Both the position numbers and the translations under genes were made by a program. Below, piece after piece: positions 20,117 through 30,204 of a stretch of DNA of 64,000 nt (position 1 is its first letter; every line of letters starts with the position of its first letter). The notes beneath the pieces are model-generated. The model had not been told where the DNA came from, ran no database searches, and was given only the letters and a program-made list of their open reading frames with translations. Source of the stretch: Nitzschia sp. DOCU1 (Eukaryota; Bacillariophyta; Bacillariophyceae; Bacillariales; Bacillariaceae); the NCBI GenBank assembly GCA_951394045.1, contig OX595996.1:248001-312000 (forward strand). The letters run 5' to 3'.

Positions 20117-20335
20117 CTGGTGAAGTCTTGGTGAAGTTGTCGACTTGAAGTTTTGGTGAAGTCTTGGTGAAGTCTTGGTGAAGTGCGCAAGGTCGACCCA
20201 ATATCGCGCCGGCCAGTTCAACTGCCAAGCCACTGGCTGGCTTTTGCGCGCACGGTCATCCCATTGGCGCGCACGGTACACCGACTTGGTGAAGTCTTGG
20301 TGAAGTTGCGAGTTGGTGAAGTCTTGGTGAAGTTG
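20117..20335. repeat. Cluster of short direct repeats (tggtgaagtct)
   Basis: The 11-base unit tggtgaagtct recurs in two groups, 20118-20184 and 20287-20335, about nine times with small variation. Between them a second pair of repeats, gcgcgcacggt, appears at about 20247 and 20269. On the minus strand the unit reads as repeating SPRLHQ/DFTK, but no start-to-stop gene is apparent. Confidence 0.7.
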
Positions 20336-20545
20336 TTTTAGCGATAGTTTTCAAGGCGTTCTGAATAACGCGGAATTCAAAGCACTCGCTTCTATGTGAT
20401 AGATAGATATGCCCCACATATGCCCTTTTGAGCCATGGGCCAGGAGAGGAGTTGCTCCTAAATCTCAGCATTGTGATATGCGCGCCACGTCCATGTTTTG
20501 TGACGAAATGTGCTTTGCAGGTCGAACAAAGAATCTCATTCCGAC

Positions 20546-21054
20546 GTTTGCGGCTCCGATGTTTACTTATTTTAAGGATGCCTATTGACAAAAGATGTGG
20601 GGACAATCGTGATTCAACCAGCATTTACATATGTCCTAATCGATTCACTGGTAAATATGTTTTGGGTTGACGTATTATGCCCATCTCGAATGTAGGCATT
20701 TTCCCTGGTGGTATCTTTATGCTCTTTGCATTCCTCCTGGAATCTTCACATTCCTCCTCTAGTAGTAGAGTATGATAATGGTGGTACGGGGCGCATCGTT
20801 TGCGGCTCCGATGTTTACTTTTATTTTAAGGATGCCTATTGACAAAAGATGTGGGGACAATCGTGATTCAACCAGCATTTACATATGTCCTAATCGATTC
20901 ACTGGTAAATATGTTTTGGGTTGACGTATTATGCCCACCTTGAATGTAGGCATTTTCCCTGGTGGTATCTTTATGCTCTTTGCATTCCTCCTGGAATCTT
21001 CACATTCCTCCTCTAGTAGTAGAGTATGATAATAATGGTGGTATGGGGCGCATC
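20546..21054. repeat. Tandem duplication of a 252-257 bp unit
   Basis: Unit 1 is 20546-20797 and unit 2 is 20798-21054. They differ only by a few substitutions and short indels (ttta insertion near the start, aat insertion near the end). Each contains cattcctcctggaatcttca and ends in ggtggta(c/t)ggggcgcatc. The high identity indicates a recent event. No coding content. Confidence 0.9.
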
Positions 21055-21289
21055 ATCTCATTTCGACATGCCCTCTCAGCTCACATTTCTCTCAACTCAT
21101 CGCAGTTGAAACGCGAAATCATACTTCCACTACGGTAAGGACGAAATGAGCTGTTTTTCTTCATGCTGTGCATTAGCAGAGTAAACCTTGAAAGACTAAC
21201 CACAAAATTACTAATGTTATCCTCCTCGTGACTCCTTCTTTTTCTGCCACCACTATTATTCTGGTACTAAGAAAGCGGAAACAGCCAAA

Positions 21290-22216
21290 ATGAAGCTTTC
21301 ATTCAAGAGTGTTATCGTCATTACCATCATAGCAACAACTATGTTTGTCCGTTCTACCAATGCAGAGCAAGATGCCAAGAAGAACGCGAATGTTGACCTC
21401 CTCGCATCGTCGAAGAAAAGTACTAAGGGTGGCTTCGACTTTGCCGCAGTCGTTAACCAATGGGACCGCAGCTTGAAGAATCCGGCAGGGACGCCGACCG
21501 GGCCGCCGCCGTGCAATTCGGAGGGTGTTGGATGTACTAATGACAATCAATGCTGCGATTCTTTTCCTCGTTGCGGCTGCACCAAGGTGTCAGGGGGCGA
21601 TGTTTGTTCGTCAAGTTCCGCCGTGCTGCTATTCTCCAATGGGAAGAGCTGTGACAAAAGCGAGGATTGTTGCAGTGGTTGCTGCAATAAGGAATATGTA
21701 TGTGTTGATCTCGCAGTTTGCAAGGAAACCGGCCCTGTTGTTACTCCTGGACCTACCGCTGGTCCGACTGCTGGACCTACCACTGGCCCAACTGCTGGAC
21801 CCACCGCAGGTCCAACTGCTGGACCCACCGCAGGTCCAACTGCTGGACCCACCGCAGGTCCAACTGCTGGACCCACCGCAGGTCCAACTGCTGGACCCAC
21901 CGCAGGTCCAACTGCTGGACCCACCGCAGGTCCAACTGCTGGACCCACCGCAGGTCCAACTGCTGGACCCACCGCAGGTCCAACTGCTGGACCCACCGCA
22001 GCCCCAACTTGCGGTGGCTGCTGCTCTTTTCCGTGCGCCCAGGGCAAGGTCCAAATCTGCCATTTCCCACCTGGCAATCCGGGTAATCCTCGGTCTCTTT
22101 GCATTGCTCAGTCTGCTGTCCCTGCCCATAAGGCAGAGCACAAAAGCGACTATTGTGGTCCTTGCGTTCCGCGCAACTTGCGCAGCGTTGCTAGTGACAA
22201 GAACAATCACGACTAG
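21290..22216 (+). CDS. Secreted Cys-rich protein with (TAGP)n spacer
   Basis: Single exon, 308 aa. A signal peptide is clear (KSVIVITIIATTMFVRSTNA, residues about 6-25). Residues about 77-145 are packed with Cys in knottin/WAP-like spacing (CTNDNQCC, CGCTK, CDKSEDCCSGCC). Residues about 150-240 are a Thr-Ala-Gly-Pro repeat encoded by nine 24-bp units. The C-terminal domain has CGGCCSFPC, KVQICHFPPGNPGN and LCIAQSAVPAHK...DYCGPC, a motif common in secreted eukaryotic and bacterial proteins with a CHIPPGNP signature. It is probably an extracellular matrix, adhesive or frustule-associated protein with the TAGP tract as an O-glycosylatable linker; this is inference. A decayed paralogue lies at 17288-17943. 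Confidence 0.82.
   Translation: MKLSFKSVIVITIIATTMFVRSTNAEQDAKKNANVDLLASSKKSTKGGFDFAAVVNQWDRSLKNPAGTPTGPPPCNSEGVGCTNDNQCCDSFPRCGCTKVSGGDVCSSSSAVLLFSNGKSCDKSEDCCSGCCNKEYVCVDLAVCKETGPVVTPGPTAGPTAGPTTGPTAGPTAGPTAGPTAGPTAGPTAGPTAGPTAGPTAGPTAGPTAGPTAGPTAGPTAGPTAGPTAGPTAGPTAAPTCGGCCSFPCAQGKVQICHFPPGNPGNPRSLCIAQSAVPAHKAEHKSDYCGPCVPRNLRSVASDKNNHD
21791..22006. repeat. 24-bp minisatellite, nine units
   Basis: The unit actgctggacccaccgcagg plus tcca starts at 21791 and recurs every 24 bases to 21983, almost without change. It encodes two TAGP turns per unit. The unit has no stop codon in any of six frames, which explains the long apparent frames on both strands here. Confidence 0.95.
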
Positions 22217-22507
22217 AGGCCTCCGAATCAGCCACCAGGATTACATATTTGTTGCAGCCATTGCATGTTGAACCAACAACGAGTCGAATTTGAAAACAGC
22301 ATCGATTATGATTAAAGTTAAATAAAACCGGAATGCCATCGATCCCAATCGTCTCTGATAGTACTTTTTCCCGAATTATAGCAGACGGCTGCGGAGCCAG
22401 TGCGACGGGATTTTTGCCTTTCAGAAGGATCCGTCAAAACGGCCAGATTCTTGAGTTGATACACCCAGGGATGTGTCCTAGAAAGCCTTCCTCGAGCCAT
22501 GAAACGA
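22217..22507. other. 3' flank, homologous to window start
   Basis: Positions 22258-22507 align with 11-274: ttgaaccaac, aataaaaccg and cgtctctgatag occur in both, followed by the same Era stop region. This shows that the window begins just after another copy of the Cys-rich gene. Confidence 0.6.
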
Positions 22508-23788
22508 TTACAACTGCGTGAATACTTGCTCGTTGTTCGAAGCAATCGCAAGATCCGTCGCATTCCGCCGTTGTTTGGACCTGTTCAACTTGACGTTGAT
22601 TTTGAGCAATACGTCACATCCAAACAGTGCCTTTAAATCTCTTGTAGCCGCGTCTTCAATTCTTTGGAGCGTCCTTCCGTGGACTAGCTTTTGATGACTC
22701 GCTTTGAACACCACCAAATCCTGATGGATAATGACTCCCTGCGGCAATTTGCGATAGAGCCGATTGATCTGGTGGATGGAATGCGGAACTTCTCGATGTA
22801 GACAGCGATAAATCTTTTCTCGAATCAATTCTTGAATCTGTTCTTCTGGACTCATGGTGGTAGAAGCTTTGCCATCTTCGACGGCCCATACCCGGCAGGG
22901 CGTCGCCATGTCGACCATGTATTGCAACAAATCATCCGTCCCACTTTGCTTGAGCGCCGAAATATAAAAACAAATCGGCGAAATCTTCAATAGTGTATCA
23001 AAATCATCATTGCCTGACATGGCTCCTGTTTCTAGTAAGCATGAATCCGCCAATTCGCCAATTTCCATGGCCACATCCAATAGGTCCGACTTGGGCTTGA
23101 CCAAATCACACTTGTTGAGTACGATTGCAAATTTGGGGCGCGGCCCGGCAGCGACGTCATGTTCATCCTTTAATATGTGTTCATCGTTTTCGTCCTCGTC
23201 GTCTTCCAAATAATCTTCTTCGATTCGACCCTCCGACTGCAAGGCATATCGCATCAATTGCTGGAGAGAATCCTTGTCGTTGCTTGTCAGACGTTTGGCG
23301 GCATCTACCACAACTAGAGTAAAATCCACATCTTCCAAATCAGTCACGCTATTGTGCTTGAGCGAAGCATCCAACTTTTCCGCAGACAATGATGCTGCTG
23401 TAGCTGTCGCTGTCAAATACCCCGGCGTATCCTGAAAGACGATTTGCGTGTCATTCAACGTCCTTACTCCCAGAATGTCCTGACTTTGTGTCGTATGCCG
23501 TTTCCGTGATACGGCTGCCACGGGAGACTGCGTCAAGACATTGAGTAGTTGGGACCTGTGAAAATGTGTAGAGTTAGCGAACCGCAACATTCACGTGGAT
23601 ATACGGCTGTCAATCCCCTTCTCGACTTACTTGCCAGCGTTGGGCGCCCCCACAATGGCGACATCCAGGCGTTTTCTCTTTGGAGTAGCAACAGCATCTT
23701 GGGAGGACAGTCGCCTCGTAGCAGTACTACTACTGAAACAAGACAAGGAACGTAAGTGGCGGGTAGTTCTGGAAAGAAGCGAGGTCAT
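22508..23788 (-). CDS. Era-like GTPase, copy 2 (organelle-type)
   Basis: Exons 23631-23788 and 22508-23555 with a 75-bp intron at the same P-loop position as copy 1. The product is 401 aa. All G motifs (GAPNAGKS, DTPGY, NKCD, SALK) and the KH-type C-terminus are retained. The protein is nearly identical to copy 1 apart from a four-residue insertion after PGYLT and scattered changes, mostly at the very C-terminus (ASNNEQ versus VPSDEQ). The presequence (MTSLLSRTTRHLRSLSCF) is also conserved, so targeting should be the same. Both copies are open throughout, suggesting both are functional or the duplication is recent. Confidence 0.88.
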
Positions 23789-24951
23789 GGTTGTGCGTTC
23801 ATAAATTGCAAGAACATTACAGTAGGATGTGTGGTGGATATTGCGCTGTTGTACCGCTCGCCTTGGAGAGATGCAGTCGATGGGATCTTTCGGATTCTCC
23901 GCGCGCGCCCGGAAGTATTGACTATTTGGACCCCACTATTCGCTTTGCAAAACGAGTCGTTATGTAATTGTGTCTTACACGACACAGGCTGTTCGCCATC
24001 GAGCATTCCTATCCGGTCGATCGAGTCATTTTGCCTATTTCAGTCGATGCGCGATATGCTACGGACGATGACTGATTTTTGCCGATGACGATCACGGCAT
24101 TTTATGGGAGAGATGATGGATGATGATGGAGACTTCTAGGCGGTTCGTTCAATGACCTAATTGACGTCTTGGACCAAAAAGCGCGAGAGGGGGGGGGGGG
24201 GGGGGGTATCTAGCTTGATAACGTGCTGTGAGTAATTGAACAAGGAGAAGCTACTACTACACAGAATACTAGCTTGTTTGTGTGACCCATGCTAGCTTCG
24301 TTTGCTGCGTCCTCCAAAGCCTCTAAAATATGCCGATTTCTTCTTGTTTGGATCGTACCACAAGTTAGTGGTGGCTCCAGGGATCCATGTCGTCTCAAGG
24401 GCCCTCGCTGTTCGCTGATACATCATGTAGTACTAAGCTCCAACTCTTTCTTTTGAATCTGTTTCACGTCATACAACCGTGAATAAACTTGCATACGTTC
24501 TTCCCTTTTCTTGGTCTCCTTTTGACCTCGTCAAGCCGATCATCACATTCGATATATCCGCGATCGCTAGGTAGCTAGCAAAAGCTGCTAGTACTATCAT
24601 GATCATCTCTTCGTTTACCCACACCCTCGATCGATGAGCCACGGAGCGACACCTCTCCCGCGCCAGCATTCTTGACAAATTGGGGATAACCTGGTGTCTA
24701 ATTTCCGTTGGGTTCCTTGTCGCCGCCCCCGTCTGGGCCACTTGAGAGTACAGACACTACAAGAACTCTCGTGATCCATTGCATTCGTTGATAAATTACA
24801 ACTTCCCGTGTTAACGTTTTAGCAAAGCTAGCTACGTTGTTTGTCGGTAGAATAGTTCAGTGCAGTCCACTCTGTATAATTGGTTCTTGTGCACAGAGCT
24901 CACGCCAAAACCACCCCTTGCTACGGTTGCCGGTGCACGATCGTAGTAAGG
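23789..24951. other. Intergenic; end of right duplicated segment
   Basis: Alignable with 1577-2720 in patches; the decayed gene at 1950-2547 is missing here. A run of 18 G at 24189-24206 sits exactly where copy 1 has unique bases. Beyond about 24360 the similarity ends. No gene recognised to 24951. Confidence 0.5.
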
Positions 24952-26563
24952 CTAGGGTCTGTAACGCCCAGACTTGGCTTGCGGATTCCCACAACTCTTC
25001 AAATCGACCACAACCACCGAGAAATTGTCGGTGGATCCGCACGACTTGGCATGATCACACAAATTCCTTGCTGCCCACTTGAAACGATTCGTGTCGATCT
25101 TGAGTTGTCCATCTTCCATCACGCACGAGCTCGCAATAATAACATGGGCCGCTTCTTCATTGTCCATGACATCCCACACCCCATCGCTGCTTATAATCAG
25201 GAACCAATCATCCTTTCCGATATCATATTCACATACTTCTGGATCCGCACATACATATGGTTTGAGGGAGGCATCCCCTATACTTCTGGATACTGCCAGA
25301 AGCCCCTCTACTCTCCATCTTCCCCAATAAATGACGCGTCCGCCCAATTCTGATATTCGTCTCGTTTCATCGGGCATCCCCGGCTTGTGGTCTCTCGAAA
25401 GACGAACGACCGTCCCATCTCTTCGGACTACAATCGCTCTCGAGTCCCCCGCATTGGCACAAACAATCCGGCGTCCTCCCACTAACGTGGCCGAACACGC
25501 CGTAGTTCCATCCGGATGCCCCGTTGCCAAAAAGTCTTCATCAATATTGGTGTAGGCATTCTTCATGGCATATCCCAAATCAAAGGGAAAGGCATCTTCG
25601 TTTCGAACATAGCTGGACATCCAGTCGGCACAAAATTGACTGGCCTTGTCGCCACCATGTCCGTCGTAGACGCCCACAAATGTCAAGGGCATTTTCAGAC
25701 GACGATTTTGGCGTTGACCAAAAGTCACTTCGACATTGCTGTTGTTGTTGATATCGTCGTGGGGAGAACGAGCGGCGACCGGAGAGACTTCGACTTGCAC
25801 CGCGCCCATGTCTTCAACCGCATATCTACATGATACCAAAGTGAAGTACAGCATGAGAGTGTTAGGGAGCCTGCATTGAATGGTGTACTCTTGACTGACG
25901 TGTAACTTACCGATCTTCCATGTAATTTCGTCCCCCAAAATCACTCCAATGACTGACATTAATGTGAACATTATTGGGCCTCAAGTCTCTTCGTTCCATC
26001 AAGTTGGCGGCCAGCGCCTGCGGTTGCGATCCATCCGAAATGCTCGTTCGTAACGAATATCGAACTCGTGCCAAATCCTTGGGCAAGGACGCGGGAGCAT
26101 TCGTGGTTCCTCCCGGAAAATCGTCCGTGCCAGAAAAGAGGGGGCTCGGCGGTGCCGTGGCTTCCGTTGAAGTTTCAGCGGAAATCTTGGTATGATTTTG
26201 CAAAAAGCGGGGCATGGTCAGGCACGAACGGTTCTTTTCACCCTTGAGGCGTTCACAATGTTCTCGATAGGATTCCCCGGGATCACTGTCGTAGGGATCG
26301 TACTCATCCACGGGTAGATCATCTTTTTTCCGTCGTTGATCAGAAGAAGATGTTCGGCTATTGCTGTTCTTTTGTTTGCGACGTCGGCGGGATTCCCAGG
26401 CAGATTCCGTGCCCTTGGCGTCTGCTGCGGGAGCGCTGCCGTCTCTTGTAGCAGCAGCATCGCGGCTACTGGATCGTTGACGTGATACCATCATGGCGCC
26501 CCCTTGTGACTGTTGTTGCTGAGGGTTACTACGGCCACGACGAAAGGGAGCCATGGTAGCCAT
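24952..26563 (-). CDS. PP2C-family Ser/Thr protein phosphatase
   Basis: Exons 25911-26563 and 24952-25825 with an 85-bp GT-AG intron splitting the Arg codon of MEDR/YAVE. The product is 508 aa. The N-terminal 190 residues are low complexity (Gln, Ser, Arg/Lys-rich). The catalytic domain shows the PP2C motifs in order: GGRNYMEDRYAVEDMG, FVGVYDGHGGDKAS, HPDGTTACSATLV, CANAGDSRAIV, LSRDHKPGMPDE, EGLLAVSRSIGD, IISSDGVWDVMDNEEA and STDNFSVVVVDL. The metal-binding Asp residues of RxxMED, DGHGG, DGVWD and DN are all present, so an active Mg/Mn-dependent phosphatase is expected. I used the Met at 26563 (MATMAPFRRG); an upstream in-frame Met at 26656 also exists. Substrate unknown. Confidence 0.9.
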
Positions 26564-28444
26564 GAAATGTTGCTTAAGTTGTTGCGTAAAGGCACTTAAT
26601 GCAATGGAATGCAGGGAGAAAGCGGAAAATAATCTGCTGGAAAGGATACACTCCACCGTTTAGCGACACGCTGCTACCTCTGTACTAGGGACAGGAGGAG
26701 TAACAAGGCTGACAATCACAATAATAAGAATTCACGGGGGTGAGAGAGAGGGAGTGGACAGGCGGAAGCCAATTTGGCTTCAGGCCGGTGGCGCCATTTT
26801 TGTACTACTCCGCACGTAGAGTCTACACAGGAAATTTCTCTCACTCGCGTCGTCGCGAGACCAGCACGACGCAACTCCGTCCATGATCATTGTGCAACAC
26901 TCACCTTGGTTGCTGGATCGATTAACGAACTCAATCACTAATGCAATGTAGTAAGGCACTCTTTGGATGACAATACTGTTACAGCCTCTCCTTTTGCCCA
27001 TAACCAGAGAAAAGACGACAAGGCAACTAAAACGGTCTCTGTTGTCTTTCTTGGGACCTCTTTGTTGGCAGCAGGCCATATTGCGACCGCCCCAAGTCGT
27101 GTGGATAGAGCGGTTGCGCCTCCTACTTGGGCTTGGCGGGCGATGCATATCTAAGGACAACTCGTGGTTGGCTGGGCAGAAAGAATCTAAGTATTGTCAA
27201 TGTTTATATTAGATTTATAGCATTTTATATAGACCCGTTGAGCACTTCTATTTAGAAACTCGAAGTGCAGGCGAGAATCGCACATAAATTTACCTTCGGA
27301 GCATTCAGTTTAAATGATGTGGAATTTCGTAGATTTGCCGGGAATTAGCGATGGAGAGGCTACGATACCGATGCTATCGATCATTGAGAGGGAGTCTTCC
27401 AACCAACCACACGGGCTCCAAGTAGTAGAGAGGGTTCCGACATGTGCCGCTCTCGCCAAGCTGCCAGCATTGGACAATGACGACAATGCCAATGTTGGGC
27501 GAGTAGCTACAGCATCTTTGTTATCGATGTTCCTAATAAGCCTGTCGCAAATGCTTCAATCTAAGAACCTGATCGGCAACGCCCATTCTGTCGTCGGTAA
27601 CTCTTTCAGGAGAATCGGTGGGGCATGCCGATGATGATGCTGTGCCGTCAACAGGAAGACTAGAGAAATGGGGGTTGCCGGAGTAGATACTTTTAACGGA
27701 ACGAAACCTTCTGCTTGGGGGCAATGACGATGATGTATTGACATGGAAGAGGATGCGATCCGATCCGAGGACGATCTTAAAAGCCGCGATATGTATGCAG
27801 AGGACAGCACCAGCATCTTTTTTTCAACAATTAACCACGAGAAGTAGTAGCAGCAGGTCGACGGGTATCACGCGGCAGCTGTTGTCGGGTTATCAGAGCA
27901 TTGCTGCGACTGTTAAACACAAGATGCAAACACCGCATTGCCGATTCTGCGGGAGGATCATCAAAATGGGACTCGCGAAAGTGGCGGCACGTTTGTTTAC
28001 AAGTCAAATACTTGGAAATAAAGGGAACTTCTGTTACTGCAGCGGAAGGGACTATTATTGTCATGACGGGGTCGGACCAAAACGCCACGTTTCTGCTATG
28101 CTGTGCTCTTCCGTGGACAGTACCTTCTTTTTCTTTATTAACAATCAACCTTTACAAGTACCAGCAGCAGCTAGGACGAGTTCTTTCGTTGTTGGGGTTG
28201 CCGAGTTGTGAAGCAGCATTGCAACTACGATAGGCATCACCGGTGGGGTGTGGGGCACTCGAGTTTACCGAGTAATAGTAGTAGTTGGTGTTGGGATAAT
28301 TTTCTTTCATTCCGGACCTTGCGCTCACCGTTTCGGCTTGGCTATCGGCGACTCTAGGAAGCTCCACGCTATATTTCCGCCTATACATCGCTGCTATAAT
28401 AGTAGTATATATCGTTGTAGTAGCAGCTAAACGTACATTTTCTA
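26564..28444. other. Long region without a supported gene
   Basis: Several open stretches on both strands (for example plus 27314-27634 and 27738-28211) lack domain signatures and compete with equally long antisense frames. Plus 27738-28211 has a CRFCG...CYCS pattern and a hydrophobic patch, which is not enough for a call. A spliced gene here cannot be excluded. Confidence 0.4.
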
Positions 28445-29494
28445 TTAGTCATCATGAATTTGGACTTGTTCCAAATGCTCGGCATTCGTCAAATCAATTA
28501 TTCTGGCCGTATCCAAGAAGGAGTTGGCGTCGACGTCGTCTTCTTCATCTTCGTCTCCGCCGTCCTCGTCATTCAAAGGAATGTTGAATTCTACAATGGA
28601 CACACTGGTATTGGGAATGACTAATCGCTGGGGGCGGTTGGTTTCAAATTGAGCTCCCGCCTCTTGTAGTTCTTGCAAAGTAAATAAATGGCGCAATAGC
28701 TCTCGAATAACACCTGCATGTGCCGTCACTAGCACATGATAGGTAATGACCGTGTTGCCATTATCGTCAGTATTTGTTGTAGTATTACTTGTCGAATCCC
28801 CATTTGCCTGCCGATCTTGTCGTAGTTCCGCCACGACGTCCAACAACCATTCCAAGGTACGATTCCACACTTGCTCGTCGGTTTCATACGGAGGAGGTGG
28901 CATGCCATGAGATTGCCAAATTTTCAAAGCATCTTCTTCGCTTAAGGATCGTGACATGCCCTGACGCGCTCCATAACTTCGTTCTCGCAGCCTCGTGTCC
29001 AACAATAATTCACGCCCCTTGAGAAAATCAGAGTTGTGTTGTGCCGCTGCTGCTTGAAGCATATACGTCATGGTATCCCGAGCACGTATCAAATCACTGC
29101 TGTAAAATCTCCAAAAGGTGGTTGTAGTAGAAGGTAATAGCCATGGAGCCGTTCTGCCCAAGACTTGAGCTTGCACCATGCCCGTGTCCGACAGGGGGAA
29201 ATCTTCTTGTCCGGCCAGCAACGACCATTTGTTGGCAGCCGATTCACCGTGTCGCACCAAATACAAGCGTAATTGGATTGTAGAAGAAGAGCTAGCGGAC
29301 GTTGCTTCGCATGAAGACAGCAAGTACTCGGAGGGCATCACCATCAAGAGACCCAACAAGAGGGCGCTGCTTCGGGCGGCGACCAGCAACGACGTCCGCC
29401 GATGAGCACCTCCGCTTCTTCTTGTCGACGATGCCGCCGTCCTCCAAGAAGTTGATGCAGTGGCTGCTGTTCGAGTCAGGAAGCGAAACCACAT
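28445..29494 (-). CDS. Histidine phosphatase (phosphoglycerate mutase-like)
   Basis: Single exon, 349 aa. LRLYLVRHGESAANKWSLLA (about residue 76) is the RHGE catalytic motif. FYSSDLIRARDTMTYM gives the second Arg, LRERSYGARQG resembles the family's third motif, and HVLVTAHAGVIRELLRHLF supplies the second catalytic His. The family covers phosphoglycerate mutases, fructose-2,6-bisphosphatases and broad phosphatases; the exact substrate is unknown. The N-terminus is Arg/Ser/Thr-rich followed by a hydrophobic stretch (SALLLGLLMVMPSEYLL), which could be an organelle leader or a membrane anchor. The C-terminus has an acidic run (DEDGGDEDEEDDVD). Confidence 0.82.
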   Translation of the reverse strand: MWFRFLTRTAATASTSWRTAASSTRRSGGAHRRTSLLVAARSSALLLGLLMVMPSEYLLSSCEATSASSSSTIQLRLYLVRHGESAANKWSLLAGQEDFPLSDTGMVQAQVLGRTAPWLLPSTTTTFWRFYSSDLIRARDTMTYMLQAAAAQHNSDFLKGRELLLDTRLRERSYGARQGMSRSLSEEDALKIWQSHGMPPPPYETDEQVWNRTLEWLLDVVAELRQDRQANGDSTSNTTTNTDDNGNTVITYHVLVTAHAGVIRELLRHLFTLQELQEAGAQFETNRPQRLVIPNTSVSIVEFNIPLNDEDGGDEDEEDDVDANSFLDTARIIDLTNAEHLEQVQIHDD

Positions 29495-30204
29495 GGTGAT
29501 CGTGCAATAAATGTGTTTGCTTGTATTGCCTGGAGCACTATCAATTGATCAATGAATGATTGAGTGGGAATAGAAGTGTGGAGGTGTATGTGGAAGGAAA
29601 GTTCTCGGTCCTCCTTCATCGGCATCTTGGGCATGTGTGTGTGACCGCGGTTTATTTTGCCCACAGGCGTTGCATCGCCACACGACGATCGCACATTTTC
29701 CGCGGAGTGGATCGGAAGGTTCAACCGCAATTTACCCGCTGTATCCATCTTTGGTACCCCAAAAATCTCCAATTTCGGGATTCAATCGACTGCATGGACC
29801 AACTCAAAGGGGGACAAAGCCAGACGGTTGATGACGTGTCGGCAGCAAGCTCGAGGGGTGTGACGCGCGCACCAGCATGCTGTGCGTCTTTCTCGCTACA
29901 GCGCTTCCACTTGGAGTTGAAGACGTATGATATCAAAAGACCCCGCCAAACGCACGAAGTACGATGATTTCGGAGCGGCATCTACCCTTGCATCTTCTTC
30001 TTTGTTCTGCTCTGCAACTTGCTTTGGAACAAATCCATCAACCTTCCGTGTCTCGGAAACGCAAACGCAAGGGAATCCTTTTGGCTTCTCTCTTGAGTGG
30101 AGGGTAGGGTTGCATTCAGATCCAAAATCCAACAAACCGACCATTCATCGAATCTACCGAATCTACCTGCATTTCATTTCAAGGACGCTACGTTCTGAGG
30201 AATC
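29495..30204. other. Intergenic between divergent genes
   Basis: About 710 bp holding the promoters of the histidine phosphatase (minus) and acyl-CoA synthetase (plus) genes. No convincing gene; open frames overlap on both strands without protein character. Confidence 0.45.

Noticed and set aside
20117..20335. CRISPR-like array
   Set aside because: Repeats are 11 bases, directly abutting or irregularly spaced, with no spacers of even length, in a eukaryotic genome.
21525..22271. Long open frames in five other frames over the TAGP repeat
   Set aside because: The 24-bp unit lacks stops in every frame, so they are by-products; only the 21290 frame has a signal peptide and Cys domains.
24189..24206. 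18-base G run as a functional element
   Set aside because: Homopolymer in a decaying duplicated flank; most likely slippage or an assembly artefact.
27222..27300. tRNA-like look (gcaggcgagaatcgcac resembles a T arm)
   Set aside because: No matching acceptor, D and anticodon stems could be paired around it.
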